This document shows, piece by piece, positions 6,447 to 15,011 of a DNA stretch of 21,448 nt. This DNA comes from ANME-2 cluster archaeon (lineage in GTDB: Archaea > Halobacteriota > Methanosarcinia > Methanosarcinales > Methanocomedenaceae). A model generated the notes under the pieces. The model was given only the letters and a program-made list of their open reading frames with translations, was not told the origin of the DNA and did not search any database. Within the stretch, counting starts at the first letter, position 1. Every line of letters begins with the position of its first letter. The stretch covers positions 1-21,448 of the forward strand of contig JAMJFV010000013.1 in the NCBI GenBank assembly GCA_023544495.1, given 5' to 3'. Position numbers and translations under genes: made by a program.

Positions 6447-8192
6447 TTATGCAATCGGGGTGCCGGCTTCTTCAAACCTGATAGTACCATGGACAAGGTC
6501 GTGTACGGTGTCTGCAATCGTATCAACGGGGGAACGGACCTGTTTCATGGAATCGCGGTCCCGGATGGTGACGGTACCGTCCTCAAGGGTATCGTAATCC
6601 ACGGTAATGGAATACGGCGTACCGATCTCATCATTCCTGCGGTAACGCCTGCCGATAGTGCCCGAATCGTCGTATGCTACCATCACGCCTTTGTGCTTGA
6701 GTGCGGATTCGATCTCCCTCGCCGGTCCCTTGAGTTCATCCCTGGTCAGGAGCGGCAGTACAGCAGCCTGTACCGGTGCCACTTCGCTCTTCAATCCCAG
6801 GACGATCCTGCCTTCGTCCTCGCCTTCCACATCCTCTTCCCTGAAGGCATGCTCCAGGACCGCATATATGATCCTGTCAATACCGAAAGACGGTTCAATG
6901 ACATGGGGCACGATATTTTCACCGTGGATGGTTTCGGTCAACTGCCGGACTTCGAACATGTCAGTTGATAAGGTCACCTCTTCCCCCCTGATATTAACTG
7001 TTATCGCATCACCGGACAGGTTTTTCGCATCCATTGAATTCAAGGCATCGACCACGGACTTTGCTTTACCTTTGAACGCAGGTCCTATCTTACCCATATC
7101 GGGTTTGACCTTTGTTCTTTCAATGATCCTGGGCTCAGCATACTCCACGTACACTGATAGGTCGGTCTTGCTGACCCTGCTGTGGGCGTTGAGATCGTAG
7201 TCAGTCCGGTCAGCGATACCCACTATCTCCACCCAGCCAAACCTGTCCGACAGTATCTCGGCATCCCAGCAGTCCACAGCATAATGAGCCATCTCATCCT
7301 TCATGTGCTGCCTGAACCGTAACCTTTCTGGGGATACGCCTACCCGCAGCAGGAACTGGTGTGTCAGGGCAAGGGCATATGCCAGGAACTGGTGGGCAAT
7401 GATACCCTGCTCCACGGCTTCACCCAGCCCCATCTCCACACTGTCCTTGCCTGATGATTGGGCCGGGTCTGAATATAATGTTACTGAATAATTTTTAATA
7501 CTGTCGAAGCCGGGATGGCTCTTGTCCCTGGGGTCCACGAATATCTCAGCCTCTGCCTGGGTGAATTCCCGCAGTCTAATAACTCCCTGGCGCGGGGAAA
7601 TTTCGTTACGATATGCTTTTCCTATCTGGGTGACGCCAAAGGGCAATTTTTCCCTGTAGAACCTCAATAGTCTGGGGAAATCCACGAACATGCCCTGCGC
7701 AGTCTCAGGGCGCAGGTAACCGATACGCTTGGAACCGGGACCTATGGATGTGCCAAACATCAGGTTGAACTCGTACACAGCGCCCAGTTCACCCTCACAA
7801 TCGGGGCATTTGATGGTATTGTCCTTTATCACAACAGTAAGCTCATCAGCAGATAGCGTATCCGGGTTGCTGGCAACATCCCCGACCAGATGGTCGGCCC
7901 TGAAAGATTCGTGGCACGTCTGGCATTCGGTCAGAGGATCTGAAAAGCCGCCGACATGTCCGGATGCCACAAAGATCTCTTCTATACCGATAGTAGGTGC
8001 CTCTATCTCGTAGTAACCTTCGTTGATGACAAATATATCACGCCAGATGTTCTCCACCCTGCGTTTGAGCATGGCACCCAGGGGTCCGTAATCGTAGAAC
8101 CCGGCCGTGCCACCATAGATCTCAAATGAATTCCAGAGGTAGCCACGCCTCTTTGCCAGTTCGATAACACTGTCATATGTATCCATATCCAT
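6447..8192 (-). CDS. glyS: Glycyl-tRNA synthetase, archaeal/eukaryal alpha2 type
   Basis: It charges tRNA-Gly with glycine using ATP in the cytosol. The 581-residue product shows class II features: GGTAGFYDYGPLGA (residues 27-40), a Cys4 insertion (C90, C93, C129, C132), RPETAQGMFVDFPRL (161-175), motif 2 around YRNEISPRQGVIRLREF (194-210) and a late motif 3, SFGIDRIIYAVLEHAF. The C-terminal anticodon-binding domain starts near KSEVAPVQAAVLPLL. The ATG at 8192 has an AGGA about 8 nt upstream; a GTG at 8195 and an ATG at 8186 are alternatives. It follows the membrane-protein gene by about 50 nt on the same strand and may be co-transcribed. Confidence 0.97.
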   Translation of the reverse strand: MDMDTYDSVIELAKRRGYLWNSFEIYGGTAGFYDYGPLGAMLKRRVENIWRDIFVINEGYYEIEAPTIGIEEIFVASGHVGGFSDPLTECQTCHESFRADHLVGDVASNPDTLSADELTVVIKDNTIKCPDCEGELGAVYEFNLMFGTSIGPGSKRIGYLRPETAQGMFVDFPRLLRFYREKLPFGVTQIGKAYRNEISPRQGVIRLREFTQAEAEIFVDPRDKSHPGFDSIKNYSVTLYSDPAQSSGKDSVEMGLGEAVEQGIIAHQFLAYALALTHQFLLRVGVSPERLRFRQHMKDEMAHYAVDCWDAEILSDRFGWVEIVGIADRTDYDLNAHSRVSKTDLSVYVEYAEPRIIERTKVKPDMGKIGPAFKGKAKSVVDALNSMDAKNLSGDAITVNIRGEEVTLSTDMFEVRQLTETIHGENIVPHVIEPSFGIDRIIYAVLEHAFREEDVEGEDEGRIVLGLKSEVAPVQAAVLPLLTRDELKGPAREIESALKHKGVMVAYDDSGTIGRRYRRNDEIGTPYSITVDYDTLEDGTVTIRDRDSMKQVRSPVDTIADTVHDLVHGTIRFEEAGTPIA

Positions 8193-8241
8193 CACATGTC
8201 CTGTTTGTACGGCTCATTGATGTCGGCCGTATAGATATTAT

Positions 8242-9159
8242 TTACCCCCACGGCTCGCTAAGCAGTTCATTGACGTACGCGTCTTTACCTGTTTTCACCA
8301 TATATAACCGGGTCCACCAGACGATTATCAATGGATTCAGGGTGACCAGCAGGATAAACTGGCTTCCAAAGGACCATGCAATATTCAAGCTCTCACTACC
8401 ACTCAATGCAACGACATTACCTGTAACGTAAAATACAATAAACACAATTGTAGATATTACAAAAACCATAAACCAGATAATGAAAACACTGATCTTATTG
8501 TTTAAAACGAACCTGACCCCTTCAGTAATACCGTCCAGCGCGCTCACATGCTCTATTACGATGGTATAAATGACCACTGAGAATAATATATCCAGTACCA
8601 ACAGATACAGTAACCAAATTAACATGCCAATGAGCAGAAGCAGTAATCCGCCTGTAAACTGGCTGGAATCTATGAATTCCATGTTATTCCTGACCAGGAT
8701 AGCTCCCGGGACCACGAAAACGATGCCGGCAAGTTCCACCAGTATCATAAAAATGTTGGCCATGAAGACATTCATGAAGTTACTGCCAGCCGCATTGAAC
8801 ATATCAGCAATTGAGGTGTCGCCCCCGGCAATGGCATTCCGGCTCATACCGACTGCTCCTGCGTAGAAATAGGATTGGAAGATCTGCAGAACAACAAAGA
8901 CCAGTATGACCAGGACAACGAATGACGCGATGTTCCCGCCGATAGAGGCCGACATGAGGTTTAACAGTTCGTTGTCGTCCATAGTGGTGATATCATCGAG
9001 AGAACTGGTACCAAACAGTATCAATATCCCGACCACAGCTGCTGCAAACAGGACAACCATCTGTATTATGTAATTTAAAATAAGAGGGATACAGATGTTC
9101 AGGTTGCGGCTCCATACATGAAATCCTTTGCTTATGATGTTTTCCAGACTCTCGCTCAT
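8242..9159 (-). CDS. Polytopic membrane protein, unassigned
   Basis: The 305-residue product has six to seven hydrophobic segments at about 22-50, 77-102, 127-155, 167-203 (possibly two), 221-249 and 258-286. There is no signal peptide and no catalytic motif. The layout, with an N-terminal soluble start (SESLENIISKGFHVWSRNL) and internal loops such as SMSRNAIAGGD and VSALDGITEGVRFVLNN, resembles archaeal membrane proteins of the DUF4013 or GDPD-membrane-domain kind. That similarity is a loose impression. A TATA-like TTTTTATAG at about 9181-9189 lies about 26 nt before the ATG, suggesting a leaderless transcript. It precedes glyS. Confidence 0.75.
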   Translation of the reverse strand: MSESLENIISKGFHVWSRNLNICIPLILNYIIQMVVLFAAAVVGILILFGTSSLDDITTMDDNELLNLMSASIGGNIASFVVLVILVFVVLQIFQSYFYAGAVGMSRNAIAGGDTSIADMFNAAGSNFMNVFMANIFMILVELAGIVFVVPGAILVRNNMEFIDSSQFTGGLLLLLIGMLIWLLYLLVLDILFSVVIYTIVIEHVSALDGITEGVRFVLNNKISVFIIWFMVFVISTIVFIVFYVTGNVVALSGSESLNIAWSFGSQFILLVTLNPLIIVWWTRLYMVKTGKDAYVNELLSEPWG

Positions 9160-9242
9160 GCATACTAATCTACAATCTCACTATAAAAATAATGCGGGAA
9201 ATGAATGTCAACAATTAATGAGACCCGCAAATATATTTGTGT

Positions 9243-9257
9243 TCAGATATTATCTGA
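9243..9257. promoter_or_regulatory. 15-bp palindrome between divergent promoters
   Basis: TCAGATA-T-TATCTGA is a perfect odd palindrome with 7-bp arms. It lies between the promoter of the membrane-protein gene and the TATA region of the S15 gene, a position where a regulator could act on either. No protein can be assigned. Confidence 0.4.
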
Positions 9258-9287
9258 TGGTTGCCGGTATTCTCAGGTATGCACAAC

Positions 9288-9301
9288 ATATATATTATAT
9301 A
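9288..9301 (+). promoter_or_regulatory. TATA region for the S15 operon
   Basis: An AT-only stretch (ATATATATTATATA) lies about 90 nt before the S15 start and predicts a leader of roughly 65 nt ending in a GGAGG ribosome binding site. Confidence 0.5.
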
Positions 9302-9386
9302 GTGTGGTAATAAGTCCACTTTGCCACGCCACGACAAATAACTATAATAGAACATTTCAATATTATTATACTCGGAGGAACAATAA

Positions 9387-9845
9387 TTGGCCAGAATGCA
9401 TACCCGCAAAAGGGGACAATCAAGATCAACAAAACCGCTCAGAAAAGAAGTACCTGCATGGGTCACTTTATCTTCAGATGAGATCGAGAAAAAAGTAGTG
9501 GAACTTTCCAAACTGGATAATTCTACCAGCAAGATAGGTATTATCATGAGGGACATGTATGGTGTTCCTGACATCTCCCTGTCAACAGGTAACAAGGTAA
9601 GCAAGATACTGGGTGAAAATAATATCGGTCCGGAACTGCCTGAGGACTTTACCAATCTGGTGACCAAGGCATTGAGGCTCAGGAAACATCTGGCTGTTAA
9701 CCATAAGGATCAGCACAACAAGAGGGCCCTGAACATTACCGAAGCGAAGGTAAGGCGTCTGGGTAAATACTACCTCCGGTCCGGTGCATTGCCGAAAGGA
9801 TGGAAATACGACCCTAAGACCGCAGAGCGTTTGATCACCCAATAG
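9387..9845 (+). CDS. rps15: 30S ribosomal protein uS15
   Basis: This is the archaeal form of S15, a primary 16S rRNA-binding protein of the small subunit. The 152-residue length and the opening MARMHTRKRGQSRSTKP match archaeal orthologues, which carry an N-terminal extension absent from bacteria. The core LVTKALRLRKHLAVNHKDQ and LRRLGKYY-like region (KVRRLGKYYLRSG) is conserved. The start is TTG at 9387, fixed by GGAGG at 9374-9378 and the conserved N-terminus. It heads the S15-RecJ-Pcc1-SerRS cluster. Confidence 0.97.
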   Translation: MARMHTRKRGQSRSTKPLRKEVPAWVTLSSDEIEKKVVELSKLDNSTSKIGIIMRDMYGVPDISLSTGNKVSKILGENNIGPELPEDFTNLVTKALRLRKHLAVNHKDQHNKRALNITEAKVRRLGKYYLRSGALPKGWKYDPKTAERLITQ

Positions 9846-9849
9846 TTTT

Positions 9850-9873
9850 TAGTTGATGGTATATCCATCAACT
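9850..9873 (+). terminator. Stem-loop directly after S15
   Basis: A perfect 10-bp stem (TAGTTGATGG with CCATCAACTA) and a TATA-containing 4-nt loop begin 4 nt after the S15 stop, followed by a pyrimidine-rich run to the RecJ start. It looks like a partial terminator or an mRNA processing/stability hairpin separating S15 output from the downstream genes. Confidence 0.45.
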
Positions 9874-9902
9874 ATTTCATCTATTTTTACTATTATTCCT
9901 TA

Positions 9903-11210
9903 ATGACTTCAGCGTTGCTCTCTCTTGGACACAAGGTAGCAAAGGCACTGGAAGATTACCATTTCATAAGGATCATTTCCCACAACGATGCGGACGGGAT
10001 AACGGCAGCAGGGATCATGTCCATAGCATGCCTGCGGTCCAATATCATATTCCAGACAAGCATTGTCAGTGCTCTTAGCAGGCAGGTCATAGACAGGGTC
10101 AATTCGCATGTGTATGGTAAGGGAAGTGCTGTCCTGTTCTGTGATATGGGCAGCGGCCAGCCCGAATTACTGGAACGGATAAAGGACGATGTAATTATTA
10201 TTGACCATCACCAGATCGTTGGGGATCATAGCGGGCGTGTCCAGATCAATCCTATGATGGTGGGTATGGACGGTTCACGTTTTTTATCAGCTTCAGGTAC
10301 AGCCTACTGTGTGGCTCGTGCCATGAACACCAATGTTGACCTGGCAGGGCTGGCACTTACCGGTGCCATAGGGGATAAACAGACAATGGAAGGGGCGAAC
10401 GCAGAGATATTGCGGGTGGCTGTCGATGCAGGTGTGGTGTCCGTGAAACCAGGTCTTCGGATCATTGATGGTGATGTGGGCGAGGTATTGCTGACAACGA
10501 CCGAACCATACCTGGACACGACAGGCGACAAAGCAGCTACCAGGCAATTCCTGGATGAACTGGGTATAAACGGTACCTTGCAGGATATGGGAACGGAAGA
10601 CCTTACCAGACTGGCTTCGGCCCTGGCACTTAAGATCGCCCCACGAGCGGAACTGTCAGCGGTACAGTCGCTGGTCGGGAATGTGCTTGTACTGAACCAG
10701 GAAGTGGTCCCGAACATATACAGCCTTGAATGGATGCTTAACTGCTGCGGAAAAGCGGACCAATCGACCCTGGGCCTGGCCCTGTGCATGAGGGATGCGG
10801 GTGTACTGGATGAGGTGCGGGTATTGTCATCCAGGTACCAGCAAACTGTGGTGGAACAGTTACGTGCGGCACAGTCCATGGTACAGGACATGGAACATAT
10901 AAGGTACGTGACCCTGGAAAATGTCACGGGAACAGGTATCATCGGCGGCACATTGATACGGTATGTGTACCCGGATAAACCTTTCATTACGTTGAACATA
11001 GTGAATGATATGGTCAAGGTATCAGCACGGGGCACCCGGAATCTTGTGGACGGCGGGCTGAATCTGGCCGAAGCGATGCGGGAGGCTGCCCAGAGCGTGG
11101 GCGGACAGGGCGGAGGTCACGATATTGCCTCGGGGGCAAGTATACCTCCAGGTACAGGTGAAGAGTTCCTGAGAGTCGTGAACAGTATCGTTGGAGGTCA
11201 GCTGGTATGA
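9903..11210 (+). CDS. recJ: DHH-family single-strand nuclease, archaeal RecJ/GAN type
   Basis: The 435-residue protein belongs to the DHH/DHHA1 phosphoesterases. Metal-binding motifs are visible: SHNDADG (residues 26-32), FCDMG (79-83) and IDHHQ (100-104). The DHHA1 substrate loop near the C-terminus reads GGQGGGHDIASGASIP. Archaeal homologues act as GINS-associated 5'-3' single-strand exonucleases or in repair. No ribosome binding site precedes the ATG at 9903, and a hairpin lies just upstream, so translation may start differently from the rest of the operon. Its stop overlaps the Pcc1 ATG. Confidence 0.9.
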   Translation: MTSALLSLGHKVAKALEDYHFIRIISHNDADGITAAGIMSIACLRSNIIFQTSIVSALSRQVIDRVNSHVYGKGSAVLFCDMGSGQPELLERIKDDVIIIDHHQIVGDHSGRVQINPMMVGMDGSRFLSASGTAYCVARAMNTNVDLAGLALTGAIGDKQTMEGANAEILRVAVDAGVVSVKPGLRIIDGDVGEVLLTTTEPYLDTTGDKAATRQFLDELGINGTLQDMGTEDLTRLASALALKIAPRAELSAVQSLVGNVLVLNQEVVPNIYSLEWMLNCCGKADQSTLGLALCMRDAGVLDEVRVLSSRYQQTVVEQLRAAQSMVQDMEHIRYVTLENVTGTGIIGGTLIRYVYPDKPFITLNIVNDMVKVSARGTRNLVDGGLNLAEAMREAAQSVGGQGGGHDIASGASIPPGTGEEFLRVVNSIVGGQLV

Positions 11211-11470
11211 GGATACGGGGGAAGATCGTGATGAAGACCGAGAATGCACCTGAAGTGGCTGAAATGATCACCCGCTCAATTGAACCTGACAATCTGAAGA
11301 ACATCACTACTGAGTATGGCGAGAAGTCTGTGACCACGTATTTCGGGGCCACAAAAATAGGAACATTAATTGCCACTGTGGACGATTATATCATGAATGC
11401 AAGGATAGCGGACGACATTATAAAAGCAGTTGAAATTGATTATACAAAGGATAGCGAGGATGAAGATTGA
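11207..11470 (+). CDS. pcc1: KEOPS complex subunit Pcc1
   Basis: The 87-residue product is a dimerisation subunit of the KEOPS complex, which makes t6A at position 37 of ANN-decoding tRNAs together with Kae1, Bud32 and Cgi121. The short alpha/beta layout and the conserved segment SIEPDNLKNI...TYFGATKIGTLIATVDDYIMN match archaeal Pcc1. It overlaps recJ by ATGA and the next gene by a single base, so it is translated as part of the cluster. The acidic tail (KDSEDED) is ordinary for archaea. Confidence 0.88.
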   Translation: MRIRGKIVMKTENAPEVAEMITRSIEPDNLKNITTEYGEKSVTTYFGATKIGTLIATVDDYIMNARIADDIIKAVEIDYTKDSEDED

Positions 11471-12978
11471 TGGAACTCCAGTTCAGGATTAAAGGAATGT
11501 TCAGGACCAGTACCGACCCCGGTCCGGCAAAGGATGAGGTGATGGAGCTGCTGGAAAATGCAGGGACCACCATTTTGTCCAGGGGAGCACCTGAGGGGAA
11601 GGGTGCCAGGATAACATCGGTGGATGTGACAGATAACGGGATTGAACTGGAGATAACATCTGGCAGGTTCGTACGGGTACATGATGCTATGTTGCGGCTT
11701 AGAAAACCTCTGGCAGAATTGCTGGGTAAGGGACACCGTATCGGTATCAGGGGTATCGACATTGCGGAATACATGATCACTATTCCGTCAGAGAAACCGC
11801 TTAAGCCATTGAAGATACCGTACGTGAGCAGCATGGAATATATTGACGGCGCAATCGTGCTCACACTGGAAGTGGGGCAGTCCGAGATCGAGAACCGCAT
11901 TCCTGACCGTATCATCACACTTATTGAGGATAAGGTGGCAGCCCAGTCATACGGCGGCAAGGGGGAACACTGGAACCTGCTGTGGGAGAGTGGCAGGAAG
12001 GAGCGTGTGTTCAACGAGGACCCTACTCAGGAACTCGTGAAGAGTGGCTGGATAAAGCGGGGCGCCAGCAGGGGTCAGTGGATACACGGGCCGCAAAGCG
12101 TTGCCGTGTTCCGGGCATTTGAGCGTATCGTTATCGAAGAGATAGTGAAACCACTGGGTTACAGGGAGATGATATTCCCCAAACTGGTGACGTGGGATGT
12201 GTGGCAGCGTTCCGGTCATGCCAAGGGTGTGTATCCCGAGATCTATTATGTGTGCCCGCCCAAGACCCGTGACCCCGAGTTCTGGGAAGAGGTGGCTGAC
12301 CATTACAAGGTGACCCTGGAGGTACCGCTTGAAACGATAGCAGAAAAGATCGACAAACCCATTGGCGGGTTGTGTTATGCCCAGTGTCCGCCGTTCTGGC
12401 CGTTTTTACAGGGCGAGACCATGCCTGACGACGGGCTGCCCCTGTATGTGTTCGACCGCAGCGGCACGTCACACAGGTATGAGAGCGGAGGTATCCATGG
12501 CATGGAGCGGGTGGATGAGTTCCACCGTATCGAACTGGTATTCCTGGGTACGCCTGACCAGGTGGTAGCTCATTCAGAGGCTATGCAGGAGCGGTACAAG
12601 CACATTTTCAATGATATCCTTGATCTGGAGTGGAGGACTGCCTGGGTGACGCCATGGTTTATGGCGCAGGAAGGGCTGGCCGGACTGGCGACTGAAACGC
12701 GGGTGGGTACTATTGATTACGAGGCTGTGATGCCGTATCGGGGCGAGGAAGGCGAGTGGCTCGAGTTCCAGAATATGAGCGTCAACGGGGATAAGTATCC
12801 GAAAGGGTTCAATGTGAAGTGCCAGAGCAACCAGGAGTTGTGGTCCGGGTGCAGCGGTATCGGGCTTGAGCGCTGGGCGAGTGCTTTTTATGCTCAGAAG
12901 GGGCTGGATCCTGATAAATGGCCTGAAGCGTTCAGGGAGATTGTTGGGGAATTGCCTGAAGGGATACGGTTCCTTTGA
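11470..12978 (+). CDS. serS: Seryl-tRNA synthetase, methanogen-type (SerRS2)
   Basis: This is the rare zinc-dependent class II SerRS found mainly in methanogens, which charges tRNA-Ser. The 502-residue length equals that of the characterised Methanosarcina barkeri enzyme. The known zinc ligands fall at the same positions: C306 in CYAQCPP, E355 in FHRIELVF and C461 in WSGCSGIGLERW. The latter also forms class II motif 3. The N-terminal domain (1 to about 165) is the idiosyncratic tRNA-binding domain of this subtype, unlike the coiled coil of standard SerRS. It overlaps Pcc1 by one base (TGATG) and closes the cluster. Confidence 0.96.
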   Translation: MELQFRIKGMFRTSTDPGPAKDEVMELLENAGTTILSRGAPEGKGARITSVDVTDNGIELEITSGRFVRVHDAMLRLRKPLAELLGKGHRIGIRGIDIAEYMITIPSEKPLKPLKIPYVSSMEYIDGAIVLTLEVGQSEIENRIPDRIITLIEDKVAAQSYGGKGEHWNLLWESGRKERVFNEDPTQELVKSGWIKRGASRGQWIHGPQSVAVFRAFERIVIEEIVKPLGYREMIFPKLVTWDVWQRSGHAKGVYPEIYYVCPPKTRDPEFWEEVADHYKVTLEVPLETIAEKIDKPIGGLCYAQCPPFWPFLQGETMPDDGLPLYVFDRSGTSHRYESGGIHGMERVDEFHRIELVFLGTPDQVVAHSEAMQERYKHIFNDILDLEWRTAWVTPWFMAQEGLAGLATETRVGTIDYEAVMPYRGEEGEWLEFQNMSVNGDKYPKGFNVKCQSNQELWSGCSGIGLERWASAFYAQKGLDPDKWPEAFREIVGELPEGIRFL

Positions 12979-13024
12979 GGGTGCTATATCAATAACTTGG
13001 GCTTTCGCCTAACTCCTAATAACA

Positions 13025-14125
13025 TCACCAGGTAAGCACTTCCCATAATATAAGCGCAACAATAGCAATTTCAAGTAAGATGGTCAGTCGTTCGTTGGAG
13101 AATTGCCTCGCCATATGGTAAAGCTCCTGCAGGGTATCAATTTTATGCTGCACAACTTTTTCAAAATCCCACACCTTAAGCATATTAAGCATCCTTAAAT
13201 AAACAGACTGATAGTACCAGTCAGGACTGATCTTATGAGGATTCATCAGGTCTTCAATATCATCAAGGATAACAAGTTCGATCTCGCTTACCCTGAGCAA
13301 CGATTTCTCAAATTTTGATGCCCATGATAAGGTATAAAATCTTGAGCTTTGGAGTTTTTTGATCGCTAAAAAAGCATTTGCGATCTCAGAATCTATCTTG
13401 CGGTCATATATCTGGAATAAAAGTAAAAGCGAAATCGAAAGTTCATGCAATTCCCGGAGATCTTCTTGATAATCATCACAGCCCAGGATAAAGGCACCCT
13501 CGGATGAAATAAGATAGAGATCTTCGTCATAATACGAGAGGTCAGTTCCCATTTTTTCTGTAATCTCTTTACCATGCAATGCACGAATGGATGTTTCCCC
13601 TGAGAGAAAACGAGTGATCAATTCTCCATATTGTTCTTTTAAACCCTTCCCGTCCAGTCCGGGCAGATAATCTCTCATTTTCAGGGTAACATATCGGTTT
13701 GTGACGGGATGATATGATATCTTCTTTTCCGGATTGAGTTTTTTACGGATTTCTCTTATCTTTTTATTTGTAAAGGAATTCAAATCAAGCTCATCAACAA
13801 TGATCCTGTTGGAATGAATTGCATCCATTATGCTATTGACGATAATACGGTCCCTTATCTCCACTTCAATACGTAATAACGAAACACCTGCGATAAAAAC
13901 ATCAGTAGATATACTGGCATGACATGTTATTTTATCACTACCCGAAGGAATTAATGCCTCAACTTTTGACGTATCCAATACAATAGGTTTATTCCATCTT
14001 TCTGCTATGACTTCAGAGCCCAGAAGATCTGTAAGGTGAGTCTTCTCCACTTCCCCACCATGCCCGAAAGCAACAAGTATAGTGAGTCTTCCATGTAATA
14101 GAATGAGATCGTCCATTGATTCCAT
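13025..14125 (-). CDS. RMD1/YagE-like (DUF155) protein with C-terminal membrane anchor
   Basis: The 366-residue product has a mixed N-terminal half, a helical second half (from about 225), and a single C-terminal hydrophobic helix at about 345-366 (LTILLEIAIVALILWEVL). The pattern of a long helical region around YHMARQFSNERL followed directly by this terminal helix is that of the DUF155/RMD1 family, known in yeast mitochondria and in many prokaryotes. I recall the pattern and cannot score it. It is more AT-rich than the genes on either side. TTTAAATA at 14148-14155 lies about 26 nt before the ATG and there is no ribosome binding site, which points to a leaderless mRNA. It is convergent with serS. 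Confidence 0.6.
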   Translation of the reverse strand: MESMDDLILLHGRLTILVAFGHGGEVEKTHLTDLLGSEVIAERWNKPIVLDTSKVEALIPSGSDKITCHASISTDVFIAGVSLLRIEVEIRDRIIVNSIMDAIHSNRIIVDELDLNSFTNKKIREIRKKLNPEKKISYHPVTNRYVTLKMRDYLPGLDGKGLKEQYGELITRFLSGETSIRALHGKEITEKMGTDLSYYDEDLYLISSEGAFILGCDDYQEDLRELHELSISLLLLFQIYDRKIDSEIANAFLAIKKLQSSRFYTLSWASKFEKSLLRVSEIELVILDDIEDLMNPHKISPDWYYQSVYLRMLNMLKVWDFEKVVQHKIDTLQELYHMARQFSNERLTILLEIAIVALILWEVLTW

Positions 14126-14147
14126 AAGAAAAAATAGGTTTGATTTC

Positions 14148-14155
14148 TATTTAAA
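14148..14155 (-). promoter_or_regulatory. TATA box of the RMD1-like gene
   Basis: On the minus strand this is TTTAAATA, centred about 26 nt from the ATG at 14125, which predicts that transcription begins at or next to the start codon. Confidence 0.55.
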
Positions 14156-14345
14156 TTATCTTAAGTCTGACCGCCAGATGCTTTGTCGGTTTAACATGCA
14201 GTTACCTTTCCCTGCCCGCCACTTATCCTGCTCATCTGCTATACTTCCAATTCTCTTGGGCATTAACATCACCATATTTCATTTCCTCTAAGGTATCTTC
14301 CCGGCCGCATTACCGGTTATTTCAATAGGGTAACATCACAATATA

Positions 14346-15011
14346 GTGAAGAGAATGTCTGATATGATGAAACACATAGAAAATTCGCTCAGGAACATCC
14401 TGGAAAACACACCCAGTGCAGGTCATGATGTCACCCATTCCTTGCGTGTCCGGGACCTGTGCATGCATCTCGCTCATGCAGAAGGCGGTGATATTCAGGT
14501 CCTTGAAGCTGCGGCCCTGTTACATGACATCGGGCGCCCTGCCGAGTTCAGGGACCCGGCTGCTGACCATGCGGTCATATCTGCACAACTGGCGCCCGAT
14601 ATACTCAGTGGTGCAGGATTTCCATCCCGTAAAGTACCAGCCGTGGTCTATGCAATACAGCATCACCGCTATAGTTCAGGAGTACTACCGGACACACTGG
14701 AAGCAAGGATATTGCAGGACGCTGACCGGCTGGATATTTCGGGAGCCCTGGGCGCAGCCATGACCTTTGCATATTCGGGTGCACTGAACCGTAACCTGTA
14801 CCATTCCAGCGACCCCCTGGCAGAGCACAGGCAATTGGACGGGGATACGTATGCATTGGACCATATCCTCTCAAAACTTCTCCATCTGCCATGCTCAATG
14901 CATACCGTCACTGCCCGCATGATGGCTGAGGAACGCACCAGGTTCCTGGATAGATTTGTGGAGCAACTGGCAGGTGAAATCACACTTTGCAGGAGGCAAC
15001 CAGATGAGTAG
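14346..15011 (+). CDS. HD-domain phosphohydrolase
   Basis: The 221-residue protein carries the HD metal site: H31 in DVTHSLRV, the HD pair in ALLHDIGRP (residues 60-61), H75 in ADHAVIS and a later Asp in LQDADRLD. Such proteins hydrolyse phosphate esters of nucleotides or related compounds; the exact substrate is unknown. The start is unclear: GTG at 14346 or ATGs at 14355, 14364 or 14367, none with a good ribosome binding site. Its last codons overlap the Nudix gene by 8 nt, so the pair is likely one operon devoted to nucleotide or phosphate-ester turnover. Confidence 0.85.
   Translation: MKRMSDMMKHIENSLRNILENTPSAGHDVTHSLRVRDLCMHLAHAEGGDIQVLEAAALLHDIGRPAEFRDPAADHAVISAQLAPDILSGAGFPSRKVPAVVYAIQHHRYSSGVLPDTLEARILQDADRLDISGALGAAMTFAYSGALNRNLYHSSDPLAEHRQLDGDTYALDHILSKLLHLPCSMHTVTARMMAEERTRFLDRFVEQLAGEITLCRRQPDE

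Noticed and set aside
10304..11035. Minus-strand ORF of 243 codons inside recJ
   Set aside because: It is antisense to a conserved DHH protein, and its Ser/Thr/Arg-rich translation is a reverse-frame shadow.
14126..14345. Possible small gene between the RMD1-like and HD genes
   Set aside because: The plus-strand ORF at 14082-14291 is partly antisense to the RMD1-like gene and has no coding signal; the minus-strand ORF with a GAGG site stops after 16 codons.
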